From positions 169,501 to 233,500 of the forward strand of contig NC_016024.1 in assembly GCF_000226295.1 (NCBI RefSeq): DNA of 64,000 bases, read 5' to 3'. The DNA comes from Chloracidobacterium thermophilum B. Lineage in GTDB: Bacteria; Acidobacteriota; Blastocatellia; Chloracidobacteriales; Chloracidobacteriaceae. A program made the position numbers and the translations under genes. The notes below the pieces were generated by a model, which was not told where the DNA came from, did not search any database, and saw nothing but the letters and a program-made list of their open reading frames with translations. Position 1 is the stretch's first letter; every line of letters starts with the position of its first letter. Shown piece after piece: positions 55,320 to 63,915 of the stretch.

Positions 55320-55953
55320 ATCGGCATCCGGCGGCTGGCGCTGGCGGCTGGGCGCGGCTCTGCTGGGGCTGCTGCTGGCTGCCTGCGCCCGTGAGCCGTT
55401 TCGCGTCCGTCCCAAAACGGACCCGCCGGTGTCTGAAACCCGGGCCGTGGCCGTTGCGGAAACCGATTACGTTCTGCGCGCCCGTGCCGTCTGGGATGGC
55501 AACGAACTGGTGGACCGCTTTGACGCCAATCACCTGACGGCAGGGATGCTGCCGGTGTATGTCTGGCTGGACGTACGCACGGCCGCACCACTTGACCTCA
55601 AGGCCTTTCGCTTCCGCTTGCACGATGCAGCAGGGCAAACCTGGCGGCTACTGTCCGTCCGGCAATCCGAAAAGCGGCTGATGAAGTCCTACGGCATCCG
55701 CGCCTACAGTGTGGATGGCTACCAGACGTTTCGCCGGCGCTACACCGACTCGTGCTTTCCGACGACGGGCACTGTGGCCGCCGGGGAGCGCGCCGATGGC
55801 TTTCTGTTTTTCGAGATACCACGTGCCCGGCGCGACCTCCCGGCCGGAACTCTCTGGCTGGAAGTCGAACGGCGCGGGCCGGGTTCGCACACTGTGACGC
55901 GCATCGAACTCCCAGCAGCGGATGTGGTAACGTCGTCTGCACCGAAGGAGTGA
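55291..55953 (+). CDS. Uncharacterised lipoprotein
   Basis: A 220-residue predicted lipoprotein with RLGAALLGLLLAAC as signal and lipobox. The body is mostly beta-predicted (YVWLDVRTAAPLDLKAFRFRLHD, GERADGFLFFEIPRA). I do not recognise a family. It starts within the 3' end of cobS (ATG 55291; TTG 55303 possible), overlapping by 29 bases, and is followed at once by another exported protein. Confidence 0.68.
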   Translation: MACGLHFGRESASGGWRWRLGAALLGLLLAACAREPFRVRPKTDPPVSETRAVAVAETDYVLRARAVWDGNELVDRFDANHLTAGMLPVYVWLDVRTAAPLDLKAFRFRLHDAAGQTWRLLSVRQSEKRLMKSYGIRAYSVDGYQTFRRRYTDSCFPTTGTVAAGERADGFLFFEIPRARRDLPAGTLWLEVERRGPGSHTVTRIELPAADVVTSSAPKE

Positions 55954-55955
55954 GT

Positions 55956-56594
55956 GTGTGTGGTATGAAGCCTTTACGAGTATTCGCCCTGATGGGGTTG
56001 GGGTGGCTGGTGCTGGGCAGCGGCGCGGGCGAAGCGCCGGCGCAGTTTTCGGTGGCGGCCGGCTCGCTGACCGTGCGCGGGCGGGTCCTGGATGCCCAGA
56101 CAAAGCAACCGCTGGTCAACGCGCAGGTGAATATACGGACGAAATATGACGACTACCGGACGCTGACCGATGCCGAGGGGTACTATACGCTTCAGGTGTC
56201 GGCCGGACGGGAGTTGCGCGACTTTGAGCTGATTTTCAGTCACCCGGACTACCGGGAGAAGTACTTTCACACGGCGTTCCAGCCCGTTCTGCGGGATGAC
56301 CTGACAGCAACCGTCGAACCGCTGCGCGCTCGCGTCAAGTACCGCAAAAACAAGCTGGACATGCCATGTGGTGACCGCAAGGCGCTCATCACCAAGAGCG
56401 GCGATACGCTTTCGTGTACCTTTGCCTGTGAGTCGGCTCCGGCGCTGACGGTGCGCCTCCCGGCCGGCAATGAAATGCGTGTGACGGCGGCCGGCGGCTT
56501 TTCACTCAGGATTACCGATGAGAAAGTGGAGTTGCGCGGCGCGGAAAACCAGGCGGTGGCTTTGCAGGTGACCGCCGTGATGTTCAGGCGTTGA
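55956..56594 (+). CDS. Exported protein with carboxypeptidase regulatory-like domain
   Basis: A 212-residue protein from GTG 55956, with AAGGAG 5 bases upstream (ATG 55965 is the alternative). After a signal peptide (VFALMGLGWLVLGSGAGEAPA) comes a transthyretin-like CarboxypepD_reg domain (LTVRGRVLDAQTKQPLVNAQVNIRTKYDDYRTLTDAEGYYTLQVSAG). A second beta domain with two CxC-like cysteines (LSCTFACES) follows. It is probably an envelope protein; the function is unknown. The palindromic array starts 3 bases after its stop. Confidence 0.75.
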   Translation: MCGMKPLRVFALMGLGWLVLGSGAGEAPAQFSVAAGSLTVRGRVLDAQTKQPLVNAQVNIRTKYDDYRTLTDAEGYYTLQVSAGRELRDFELIFSHPDYREKYFHTAFQPVLRDDLTATVEPLRARVKYRKNKLDMPCGDRKALITKSGDTLSCTFACESAPALTVRLPAGNEMRVTAAGGFSLRITDEKVELRGAENQAVALQVTAVMFRR

Positions 56595-56596
56595 CT

Positions 56597-57717
56597 GCCT
56601 GGGAGCGCGGGCATCCTTGCCCGCATGAATCCAACGGGCGGATTCAACCGTCGCTACGCGACGGGGGGGTTGGGGGCGTATGTGATCCGTGGGTTGAAAC
56701 CCACGGCTAAATTCATCCGTCGCTACGCGACGAGTCTGGGAGGGCGGGCATCCTGCCCGCGTGATGAGTTGGAGGCGTGGGCATCCTTGCCCGCATGAAT
56801 CGAACGGGTGGATTCAACCGTCGCTACGCGACGGGGGGGTTGGGGGCGTATGTGATCCGTGGGTTGAAACCCACGGCTAAATTCATCCGTCGCTACGCGA
56901 CGAGTCTGGGAGGGCGGGCATCCTGCCCGCGTGATGAGTTGGGGGCGTGGGCATCCTTGCCCGCATGAATCGAACGGGTGGATTCAACCGTCGCTACGCG
57001 ACGGGGGGTGTGTTGGGGGCGTACGTGATCCGTGGGTTGAAACCCACGGCTAAATTCATCCGTCGCTACGCGACGAGTCTGGGAGGGCGGGTATCCTGCC
57101 CGCGTGATGAGTTGGGGGCGTGGGCATCCTTGCCCGCATGAATCGAACAGGTGGATTCAACCGTCGCTACGCGACGGGGGGTGTGTTGGGGGCGTATGTG
57201 ATCCGTGGGTTGAAACCCACGGCTAAATTCATCCGTCGCTACGCGACGAGCCTGGGAGCGCGGGCATCCTGCCCGCGTGATGAGTTGGGGGCGTGGGCAT
57301 CCTTGCCCGCATGAATCGAACGGGTGGATTCAACCGTCGCTACGCGACGGGGGGTGGGGGCGTACGTGATCCGTGGGTTGAAACCCACGGCTAAATTCAA
57401 CCGTCGCTACGCGACGAGTCTGGGAGGGCGGGCATCCTGCCCGCGTGATGAGTTGGAGGCGTGGGCATCCTGCCCGCATGATGAGTTGGGAGCGCGGGCA
57501 TCCTGCCCGCATGAATCCAACGGGTGGATTCAACCGTCGCTACGCGACGGGGGGTGGGTTGGGGGCGTATGTGATCCGTGGGTTGAAACCCACGGCTAAA
57601 TTCAACCGTCGCTACGCGACGAGCCTGGGAGGGCGGGCATCCTGCCCGCAGGATGAAATGTAAAGCGCGGGCATCCTGCCCGCAGATGAGTTGAGAGCGC
57701 GGGCATCCTGCCCGCAT
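56597..57717. repeat. Tandem array of three palindromic modules (170-173 bp unit)
   Basis: About six units of 170-173 bases, the later ones shortened. Each is made of module A (GCGGGCATCCTTGCCCGC or GCGGGCATCCTGCCCGC), module B (CCGTCGCTACGCGACGG), module C (CCGTGGGTTGAAACCCACGG) and a second B. All modules are self-complementary hairpins. Several frames stay open across it and would give repeated peptides such as NRRYATGG, but the unit length is not a multiple of three and no ribosome sites fit, so I treat it as non-coding. Confidence 0.9.
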
Positions 57718-57749
57718 TTTGGCCGGACAGTCCGGCAGGGAGGTGCGTC

Positions 57750-58904
57750 ATGACGGATTACTTCGACCGTTTCAGTGAGTGGCGACGCAAAATCCAGCGC
57801 AAGGCCGAGGAAGTGGATGCGCAGTTGGGACTGTCGGAGGCCATCGGGAAAACCGTCGAGAAGACGGTAGAGCAGACCGAAAAGCTGACCGAGGAAGTCC
57901 GGCGGGCGACCGGACAGCTTTCGGCGAGCTTTCAGCGGGCGGCCGAAAACGCGCCGGAAGTCGTCAGTGAAGTGGTGCAGGAAGTGGTTCATGCCGTCGA
58001 GGAAGTTTCGGAGCGGTTGCCCGATGCACAGACCGTGACAGACACCATGGCACGGGTGGTGGAGACGGTACGCGACGAGTTCAGGAACCTCGATGAAAAG
58101 CACCACGTGACGGAAAACCTCAAACAGGCGGCAGAAAAGGTGGCCGACAAAGTGACCGAAGTCGGGGCGGAGACCCTGCGTACCGGTGGCGAGAAGGCCT
58201 CCGAGGTGGTGGATCGGGCCGGTGAAGCGTTTGATGCCGTGCGGGAGACGGCGCACAGGTATTACAGCCGGGCGGAAGAAGCCTACAACTTTGGTTCGCG
58301 CGTGTTTCACGCGACGGTCGAAACCCGCGACGGCTACCGCAAGGCGCGGGAGTGGGTTGTGGCGAATCCGGGTACGTCGGCCCTGATGGGGCTGTCCCTG
58401 CTGCTGGGTTTCCGGTTGGGCGCGGCCTTTCCGGGTCTCGACCGGGTGGTGGTGGGGCAGTCACGGCACTGGCTGTTTCACAGCGGACTTGCTGCCTACG
58501 GGGCGAAGCAACTGGCGGAACGCTACATGCGCTTTCTGCGCGAGCAGGAACGGCTGGTGGCCGAAGGCAGGCTGGATGAAGCCGCTCAGGCGCGGGTCGC
58601 CTTTCAGCGGAAGGCAGCGCGCTACGTGGGCGCGCCGTTGCTGGGGGCGTTCAACGTCGCCCTGGGGACGGCGCTCTGGGCGGAAATCTTTTCACCGGGA
58701 CGGATCGTGGGGTTTCCAATCAGCATCGTGCTGGGGGGCAATCCGGTACTGGAAACGGTCTGGCTGTTTGGCAACGGGCTGGTGTGCATTTACACCGGCT
58801 ATGAACTCGTCATGCTGGCCTTTGAGGATGAAGCCGACGTGCAGCGGGTCGTCCGCGCCATTCGCGCGCTGCTGCCGGAAGCCGACAGCTCGCAGGCGGC
58901 CTGA
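57750..58904 (+). CDS. Coiled-coil membrane protein, uncharacterised
   Basis: A 384-residue protein with GGGAGG just before ATG 57750. The first 190 residues are amphipathic helix rich in E, K, V and A with 11-residue-like periodicity (KTVEKTVEQTEKLTEEVRRATGQLS, AAEKVADKVTEVGAETLRTGGEKASEVVDRAG), similar in style to LEA or apolipoprotein-like sequences. The C-terminal half has hydrophobic segments (ALMGLSLLLGFRLGAAF, GAFNVALGTALWAEIF, VWLFGNGLVCIYTGYELVML). No family is recognised. A membrane-shaping or stress role is possible. Confidence 0.68.
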   Translation: MTDYFDRFSEWRRKIQRKAEEVDAQLGLSEAIGKTVEKTVEQTEKLTEEVRRATGQLSASFQRAAENAPEVVSEVVQEVVHAVEEVSERLPDAQTVTDTMARVVETVRDEFRNLDEKHHVTENLKQAAEKVADKVTEVGAETLRTGGEKASEVVDRAGEAFDAVRETAHRYYSRAEEAYNFGSRVFHATVETRDGYRKAREWVVANPGTSALMGLSLLLGFRLGAAFPGLDRVVVGQSRHWLFHSGLAAYGAKQLAERYMRFLREQERLVAEGRLDEAAQARVAFQRKAARYVGAPLLGAFNVALGTALWAEIFSPGRIVGFPISIVLGGNPVLETVWLFGNGLVCIYTGYELVMLAFEDEADVQRVVRAIRALLPEADSSQAA

Positions 58905-58925
58905 ATCCGACGCCTTTGGATTCAC

Positions 58926-60389
58926 ATGCTGGCAACTTTCCGCGAGCGCCTCGCTTCGCCTGAATTTCGCGCGGAACTCAAAAGCGCGACCATCGCATTT
59001 GTCATCACCAGCCTGCTGTTTGGCAGCTCGCTGCTGTGCCTGGTGCTGGGCTTCCTAATCCAGCTCCTGCCTGCTTATAACGTTGACCTGCTGGCCGAGG
59101 TGCTTTTTGCCCTGTCGCTGGGGCTGGCTGCCATTGCCGGGGTGTACGTCATTCCCAGGCTGGCCCGCCGCGTCCGTATGGAGCTGGCCCGCCTGGACAT
59201 CAGCTATGCCCCGACGCAGGAAACGGCGTTTTTCGTACTGCTGACAGTGGTTGTGGCGCTGTCGGCCTTCAACACCGGCAACAACCTGCTGTACCTGATT
59301 TTTGCCATTCTCATCAGCGTCATTGTGGCGTCGGGGATTGTCTCGGAAAGCATGTTGCGCGGGTTGACGGTGGGGCTGCGCTTCCCGGAGCACATCCACG
59401 CCGGACAGGCGGCAGTGCTGGAAGTGAGCGTGGCCAATCAGAAACACCTTGTGCCTTCGATGTCGCTGACCGTAGGCGTCCGGGTGTCGCAAAAGGCCGG
59501 CCCACGTCTGCCCGCCCGGGACACGGTCAAACGGTGGTGGACGTGGCGCGGGAAGTCGCCAAACAAGCCGCAGAACAGTTCGCCGGCGGACACGACAAAA
59601 ATGGACAATCTCGTGCACTTCGTCATCGTCGGGCCGCGCGCCAGAGTACGCCAGACCATCGAGCACCGGTTTCCGGCGCGTGGTCAGTACAACATCACGG
59701 GTTTCACGGTGACGACGAAGTTTCCCTTTGGCTTTCTGCAGAAGACGCGCCGTTTTGCAGCTTCCGGGACGATTGTGGTGTATCCGGCTGTGGATGCAGC
59801 GGTTTCCGTCCCAAAGGCGTTGTCGGAGGCGCTGGGGGCGCGGGAGACGAACCGGCGCGGGCTGGGGGCGGACCTCTACGCCATCCGGCAGTACCGCGAT
59901 GGCGACCGGCGGCGCGACATTGACTGGAAGGCCACGGCGAAAACGCGCCGGCTTATGGTGCGTGACCGTCTGCGCGAGGATGAGCGCCGGGTGACGGTGC
60001 GGTTTGACCCGCGTCCGGCGCGTGATTTGAGCGATGCTGAGCTGGCGGCCTTTGAAACCGGCGTGACCTATGCGGCGTCGCTGCTGAACCGGTTGGTCAA
60101 GTCCGGGGTGCTGGTGCGGCTGGTGACACCGGAGGCGGCCACCGAGTTTGGCAACACGCCACGTCACCTGCACGACATGCTGCGGATACTGGCGGTGGTC
60201 GAGCCACGGCGGGAAGTCTCCGCGACCGGAAGTGCGCCGAACCTGCCGACGCGGGAGCCAGCGCCGGAGGTGGTGTTTGCGTGGAACGGCCTGCCGGCCG
60301 GCGGGCCGGTTCTGGCGCGTATCAGCTTCGATGACCTGCCGCTGGCGGATGACCTGAAGCCGGAAGATAAGGCGAAAAAAGACGTGTAA
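58926..60389 (+). CDS. DUF58 membrane protein
   Basis: A 487-residue protein. Four N-terminal helices in two pairs (IAFVITSLLFGSSLLCLVLGFLIQLLP, FALSLGLAAIAGVYVIP, TAFFVLLTVVVALSAFNTGNNLLYLIFAILISVIVASGIV) precede a beta-rich domain and the DUF58 core with LYAIRQYRDGDRRRDIDWKATAKTRRLMVRDRLREDERRVTVRFD. DUF58 proteins usually sit beside MoxR AAA+ ATPases and act in envelope assembly; no moxR gene is adjacent here. The extra first helix pair makes it longer than usual. It lies 21 bases after the coiled-coil gene. Confidence 0.87.
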   Translation: MLATFRERLASPEFRAELKSATIAFVITSLLFGSSLLCLVLGFLIQLLPAYNVDLLAEVLFALSLGLAAIAGVYVIPRLARRVRMELARLDISYAPTQETAFFVLLTVVVALSAFNTGNNLLYLIFAILISVIVASGIVSESMLRGLTVGLRFPEHIHAGQAAVLEVSVANQKHLVPSMSLTVGVRVSQKAGPRLPARDTVKRWWTWRGKSPNKPQNSSPADTTKMDNLVHFVIVGPRARVRQTIEHRFPARGQYNITGFTVTTKFPFGFLQKTRRFAASGTIVVYPAVDAAVSVPKALSEALGARETNRRGLGADLYAIRQYRDGDRRRDIDWKATAKTRRLMVRDRLREDERRVTVRFDPRPARDLSDAELAAFETGVTYAASLLNRLVKSGVLVRLVTPEAATEFGNTPRHLHDMLRILAVVEPRREVSATGSAPNLPTREPAPEVVFAWNGLPAGGPVLARISFDDLPLADDLKPEDKAKKDV

Positions 60390-60410
60390 GGCCACGTCCG
60401 GGGAGCAGCC

Positions 60411-60911
60411 ATGATTGTCTGTGTCAACTGTGGACAGGTGAATGAAACGGCTGCCAGCCGGTGTCTGCGCTGCGGGGCTTCGATCTTTGAGTATCCCAGT
60501 TACCTGGGTTCGGCTGGGGTTGCGCCGTCCGGTCCGCCGCCAGCTCCGCCCCCGCCGTCAGTGCCACCGCCGAAGCCTGCACCACCGCCACACAAACAGC
60601 CGCTGCCGCCGCCATACGGTTCGCCATACGGTGCATCGCAAACGGCGGCTCCTCCGCCAATGCCGTTGCCGCCGCCGGTGTCTCCGCCGTTGGCACATCC
60701 GCTGCCGGTTCAGCCCGTGGTGGTGGTTGGCGGTTTTGCGTGTCCTTATTGCCGGACAACCCTGCCGCCGCGCATTACCTATCGCACGTCACCGGCCGGG
60801 TGGGTCATTTTCGCCCTGCTGCTGTTGTTGTGCTGGCCGCTGTTTTGGGTTGGTTTTCTGTTTCAGGAAGAGTGTCTCCGGTGCCGCAACTGCGGCCGGC
60901 GGCTGGCGTGA
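60411..60911 (+). CDS. Double zinc-ribbon protein with LITAF-like C-terminal domain
   Basis: A 166-residue protein. The N-terminal ribbon VCVNCG...SRCLRCG is followed by about 75 residues of Pro-rich linker. The C-terminus has CPYC, a hydrophobic insertion (WVIFALLLLLCWPLFWVGFLF) and CRNCGRRL. A zinc ribbon split by a membrane-embedded segment is the hallmark of LITAF-like domains, which lie in the membrane surface as monotopic anchors. The partner is unknown. It lies 21 bases after the DUF58 gene, likely the same operon. Confidence 0.78.
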   Translation: MIVCVNCGQVNETAASRCLRCGASIFEYPSYLGSAGVAPSGPPPAPPPPSVPPPKPAPPPHKQPLPPPYGSPYGASQTAAPPPMPLPPPVSPPLAHPLPVQPVVVVGGFACPYCRTTLPPRITYRTSPAGWVIFALLLLLCWPLFWVGFLFQEECLRCRNCGRRLA

Positions 60912-61035
60912 GTTGCCGAAAAAACCATTTGCGCCGGTGCAACGCGCTGCGTAATGTCTCGCCGTCATGCTGGCCGGATGCCGATGATCACTGGTTTTGC
61001 CGGTGACGCCTGAAGCTTGTGGAGAGGGGACTGCG

Positions 61036-61950
61036 ATGAAGATCATTCGGGAACCACACGAAATGCAGCAGACGGCGCTGACGTTGCGGGACAAAGCCAT
61101 TCGCATCGGGCTGGTGCCGACCATGGGGGCTTTCCACGATGGTCATGTTTCCCTGATGCGGCGCGCCAAGCAGGAAAATGACGTGTGCGTGGTGTCGCTT
61201 TTCGTCAATCCGCTGCAATTCAACGACCCTTCGGATTTCGAGCGGTATCCGCGCGATGAAGCGGCTGACCTGGAGATTGCCCGCACGGTTGGCGTGGACA
61301 TTCTGTTTATGCCGAGTGCGGCGGCGATGTATCCGCCCGACGCACAGACCTTTGTGGAGGTGACGCGGGTTTCGCAACCGCTGTGTGGTCGGCATCGTCC
61401 CGGACACTTTCGCGGCGTGGCGACGGTCGTGGCGAAGCTGTTGATGATTACGCTGCCGCGCCGGGTCTATTTTGGTCTGAAGGACTATCAGCAGTGCCGC
61501 GTGGTGGCGCAGATGGCGCGGGACCTGTACTTTCCGCCGGATTTGGTCTTTTGCCCGACGGTACGGGAAGCCGACGGGCTGGCGATGAGTTCGCGCAACG
61601 CCCGGCTTTCGCCGGAAGAGCGGCGCGCGGCCGTGGTGTTGCCCCGGTCGCTGGAGTTGGCGCAGGAACTGTTTGCGGCGGGGGAAACGAATCCGGCGGT
61701 GATTCGGGAGCGGGTGCACGGGCAGCTTATGACGGAGCCGCTGGCCGAGGTGGAGTACGTTGAGGTTGTGGATGCTCAGACGCTGGAACCCATCACGGAG
61801 ATTACCCAACCGGCGCTGGTGGCCATTGCCGCGCACTTTGGCCGGACGCGCCTTATTGACAGCGTGGTGCTGACGCCGCCGCGTCCTGAACCGGAGCCGT
61901 CAGCGCCCGACCCGCTGGACATTTCGGACGTGCCTGGCCGCGCCAGGTAG
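61036..61950 (+). CDS. panC: Pantothenate synthetase
   Basis: A 304-residue enzyme that joins pantoate and beta-alanine with ATP in coenzyme A synthesis. The nucleotidyltransferase motif is PTMGAFHDGHVSLM (HxGH), followed by FVNPLQFNDPSDFERYPR, YFGLKDYQQCRVV and the KMSKS-like MSSRNARLSPEER. GGAGAGGGG precedes ATG 61036. A roughly 25-residue Pro/Glu-rich tail extends beyond the normal C-terminus. Confidence 0.95.
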   Translation: MKIIREPHEMQQTALTLRDKAIRIGLVPTMGAFHDGHVSLMRRAKQENDVCVVSLFVNPLQFNDPSDFERYPRDEAADLEIARTVGVDILFMPSAAAMYPPDAQTFVEVTRVSQPLCGRHRPGHFRGVATVVAKLLMITLPRRVYFGLKDYQQCRVVAQMARDLYFPPDLVFCPTVREADGLAMSSRNARLSPEERRAAVVLPRSLELAQELFAAGETNPAVIRERVHGQLMTEPLAEVEYVEVVDAQTLEPITEITQPALVAIAAHFGRTRLIDSVVLTPPRPEPEPSAPDPLDISDVPGRAR

Positions 61951-61980
61951 CCATTCATTGGTCATCGCAGGAGAAACATC

Positions 61981-62490
61981 ATGTCAACAAGCCGGTTGCG
62001 GTGGATGGGGGTCGTGTGGGTGCTGGCGCTGGCGGTTGGGGTGGGCGCTCAGGATGCGGGGCTTCAGGATGCGGGCCGCACGGGGGAAGGGCGGCAGGGG
62101 ACGATTGTCAACAGCCGGACGGGCTATGCCCAGCTTCTGGGGCGGCACAAGCTCCAGTTGCAGTGGATAAGCTGGTTTGAGCCGAAAAAGTCCGGTGATC
62201 TCACGGTGACGGACCGGCAGGGATTGCTCGTGATACAGGGGGCGCAGCGGGACCCGCGAACCGGGGATTTCGTCGAGGTGGATGGCATTGTGACGCGCGT
62301 TGAGGACCGGACGTTTGACTTTCGGGGGAGGATCGTCACGCGCGTGAGCCACATCAACGGTGGCGAGCCATGCCTGCGCGAAGGCGATATGACGTTTGCC
62401 ATCAAGGGGAAGCGGCGTTTCTGGCGGCTGCAGCAGATGGACAACCCGTGTGATGGCGTGACCGATTACGTGGATATTTTCCTGCGCTGA
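61981..62490 (+). CDS. Uncharacterised exported protein
   Basis: A 169-residue protein with AGGAGA before ATG 61981 and a signal peptide (WMGVVWVLALAVGVGAQ). The mature part is beta-rich (HKLQLQWISWFEPKKSGDLTVTDRQGLLVIQGAQ, IVTRVEDRTFDFRGRIVTRVSHINGGEPC) with two cysteines that may pair (GGEPCLREG, DNPCDGVTDYVDIFLR). No family is recognised. It lies 30 bases after panC. Confidence 0.7.
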   Translation: MSTSRLRWMGVVWVLALAVGVGAQDAGLQDAGRTGEGRQGTIVNSRTGYAQLLGRHKLQLQWISWFEPKKSGDLTVTDRQGLLVIQGAQRDPRTGDFVEVDGIVTRVEDRTFDFRGRIVTRVSHINGGEPCLREGDMTFAIKGKRRFWRLQQMDNPCDGVTDYVDIFLR

Positions 62491-62492
62491 TT

Positions 62493-63560
62493 GCCGGGAG
62501 CACGGGCGTCCCGCCCGCATTGGCCCGTATGGGAATGGGGGCATCACCGCGATCCGTGGGTTGAAAACCACGGCATTCAACCGTCGCTGACGCGACGGGC
62601 CTGGGAGCGCGGGCGTCCCGCCCGCATTGGCCCGCATGGGAATGGGGGCATCACCGCGATCCGTGGGTTGAAACCCACGCCTCAATTCAACCGTCGCTGA
62701 CGCGACGGGCCTGGGAGCGCGGGCGTCCCGCCCGCATTGGCCCGCATGGGAATGGGGGCATCACCGCGATCCGTGGGTTGAAACCCACGGCTAAAATCAG
62801 GCGTCACTACGCGACGATGGAGATTCCAATAAATTCAACCGTCGCTACGCGACGCGGGCCGATGCGGCACGTTTTCCCTGCGCGAGGGGGGCAACCTGGC
62901 GGGGTGGTGGCTGCCCGTACGCAACGATGAAGATTTGGGGATGCCCACGGAAATGCGGGGTGGGAATACCTACGGGCCGCGAAGTGGGAACGGGCCGCGA
63001 AGTGGGAAACCATGCCGCGTCAGCGGCAACTGAATTTAGCCGTGGGTTTCAACCCACGGATTCGGGGGGGCAACCCACGGATCACGTCGCCCCCAATTGT
63101 TTCCCGTCGCGTAGCGACGGATGAATGCCACCGGCAGGGGGCGTCCGATACGTCGCGCAATCCGTGCGGGCGGGACGCCCGCGCGCCCAGGCGCGTCGCG
63201 TTAGCGACGATTGAATTTAGCCCGGCGTTTCAACGCCGGGAAAACGGTGTCACATCGCCCCGCGTCGTGTAGCGACGCCTGAAATCCACCGTGGGTTCAA
63301 ACCCGCGACGGATTTCAACCCCCGAATCGTGTGATGCCCCATGCCCACGCGGGCGGGACGCCCGCGCTCCCAGGAGCCGTGGGTTGTGAAACCCATCATG
63401 GGTTGAAAAAACACGCCTCAATTCAACCGTCGCTGACGCGACGGGGGTGTGGGGGCACCGCGTCCGTGGGTTGAAACCCACGGCTAAAATCAGGCGTCGC
63501 TACGCGACGAGCCTGGGAGCGCGGGCGTCCCGCCCGCACAGGAACCACAGCTCTGAGAGT
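62493..63560. repeat. Second palindromic-module array, partly degenerate
   Basis: From 62493 to about 62820 three units of about 110 bases repeat the series A (GCGGGCGTCCCGCCCGC), a spacer GGGAATGGGGGCATCACCGCG, C (CCGTGGGTTGAAACCCACGG) and B (CCGTCGCTGACGCGACGG). From 62820 to 63560 the same modules appear in both orientations with mutated or exchanged arms, such as CCGGCGTTTCAACGCCGGG. The stem variants differ from those of the 56.6-57.7 kb array but follow the same plan. Confidence 0.85.
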
Positions 63561-63915
63561 GCGGGCGTTCCGCCACACAGAAAAAGCATGGTCATCCCTT
63601 TTGCCAGAAGGAAAGCCTCGATTTCCCAAGGCCTTATCCCAGAGCAAGCCTGTCCGGGGCTGTCGTGCTTCAGGGAAAGAGGTTTGCAAGTTTTTCAGGA
63701 AGCTTATTGACCCCTTATTGCCCCTGAGCCTTCACTTCTTGCAATAAACCTGCCAGCGCATTATCTTCAGAAGAAGCGACAGAAAAGCCAGACGCGCATT
63801 TCAGTGACAGGTGCTGCCCACGGCCCGGCTGATGGCCCGGATGACACCAGCCGGAGGGCAGCAAAGACAGGCCATGTCCCCCCCCGGAGAACAGCTCACC
63901 TGATGCGGGAAAGAT
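63561..63915. other. Non-coding interval before the last gene
   Basis: 355 bases, AT-richer than average, with no repeat module except a broken one at its left edge. No supported frame or RNA is seen. It presumably holds the promoter of the gene starting at 63916. Confidence 0.4.

Noticed and set aside
56777-57600. Repeated small proteins of about 64 residues in the palindromic array
   Set aside because: They are translations of the same hairpin modules, the unit is not a multiple of three, and no ribosome sites or protein-like composition support them.
56597-57717. CRISPR array near the cmr locus
   Set aside because: The repeats are contiguous composite palindromes of 170-173 bases without unique spacers of uniform length.
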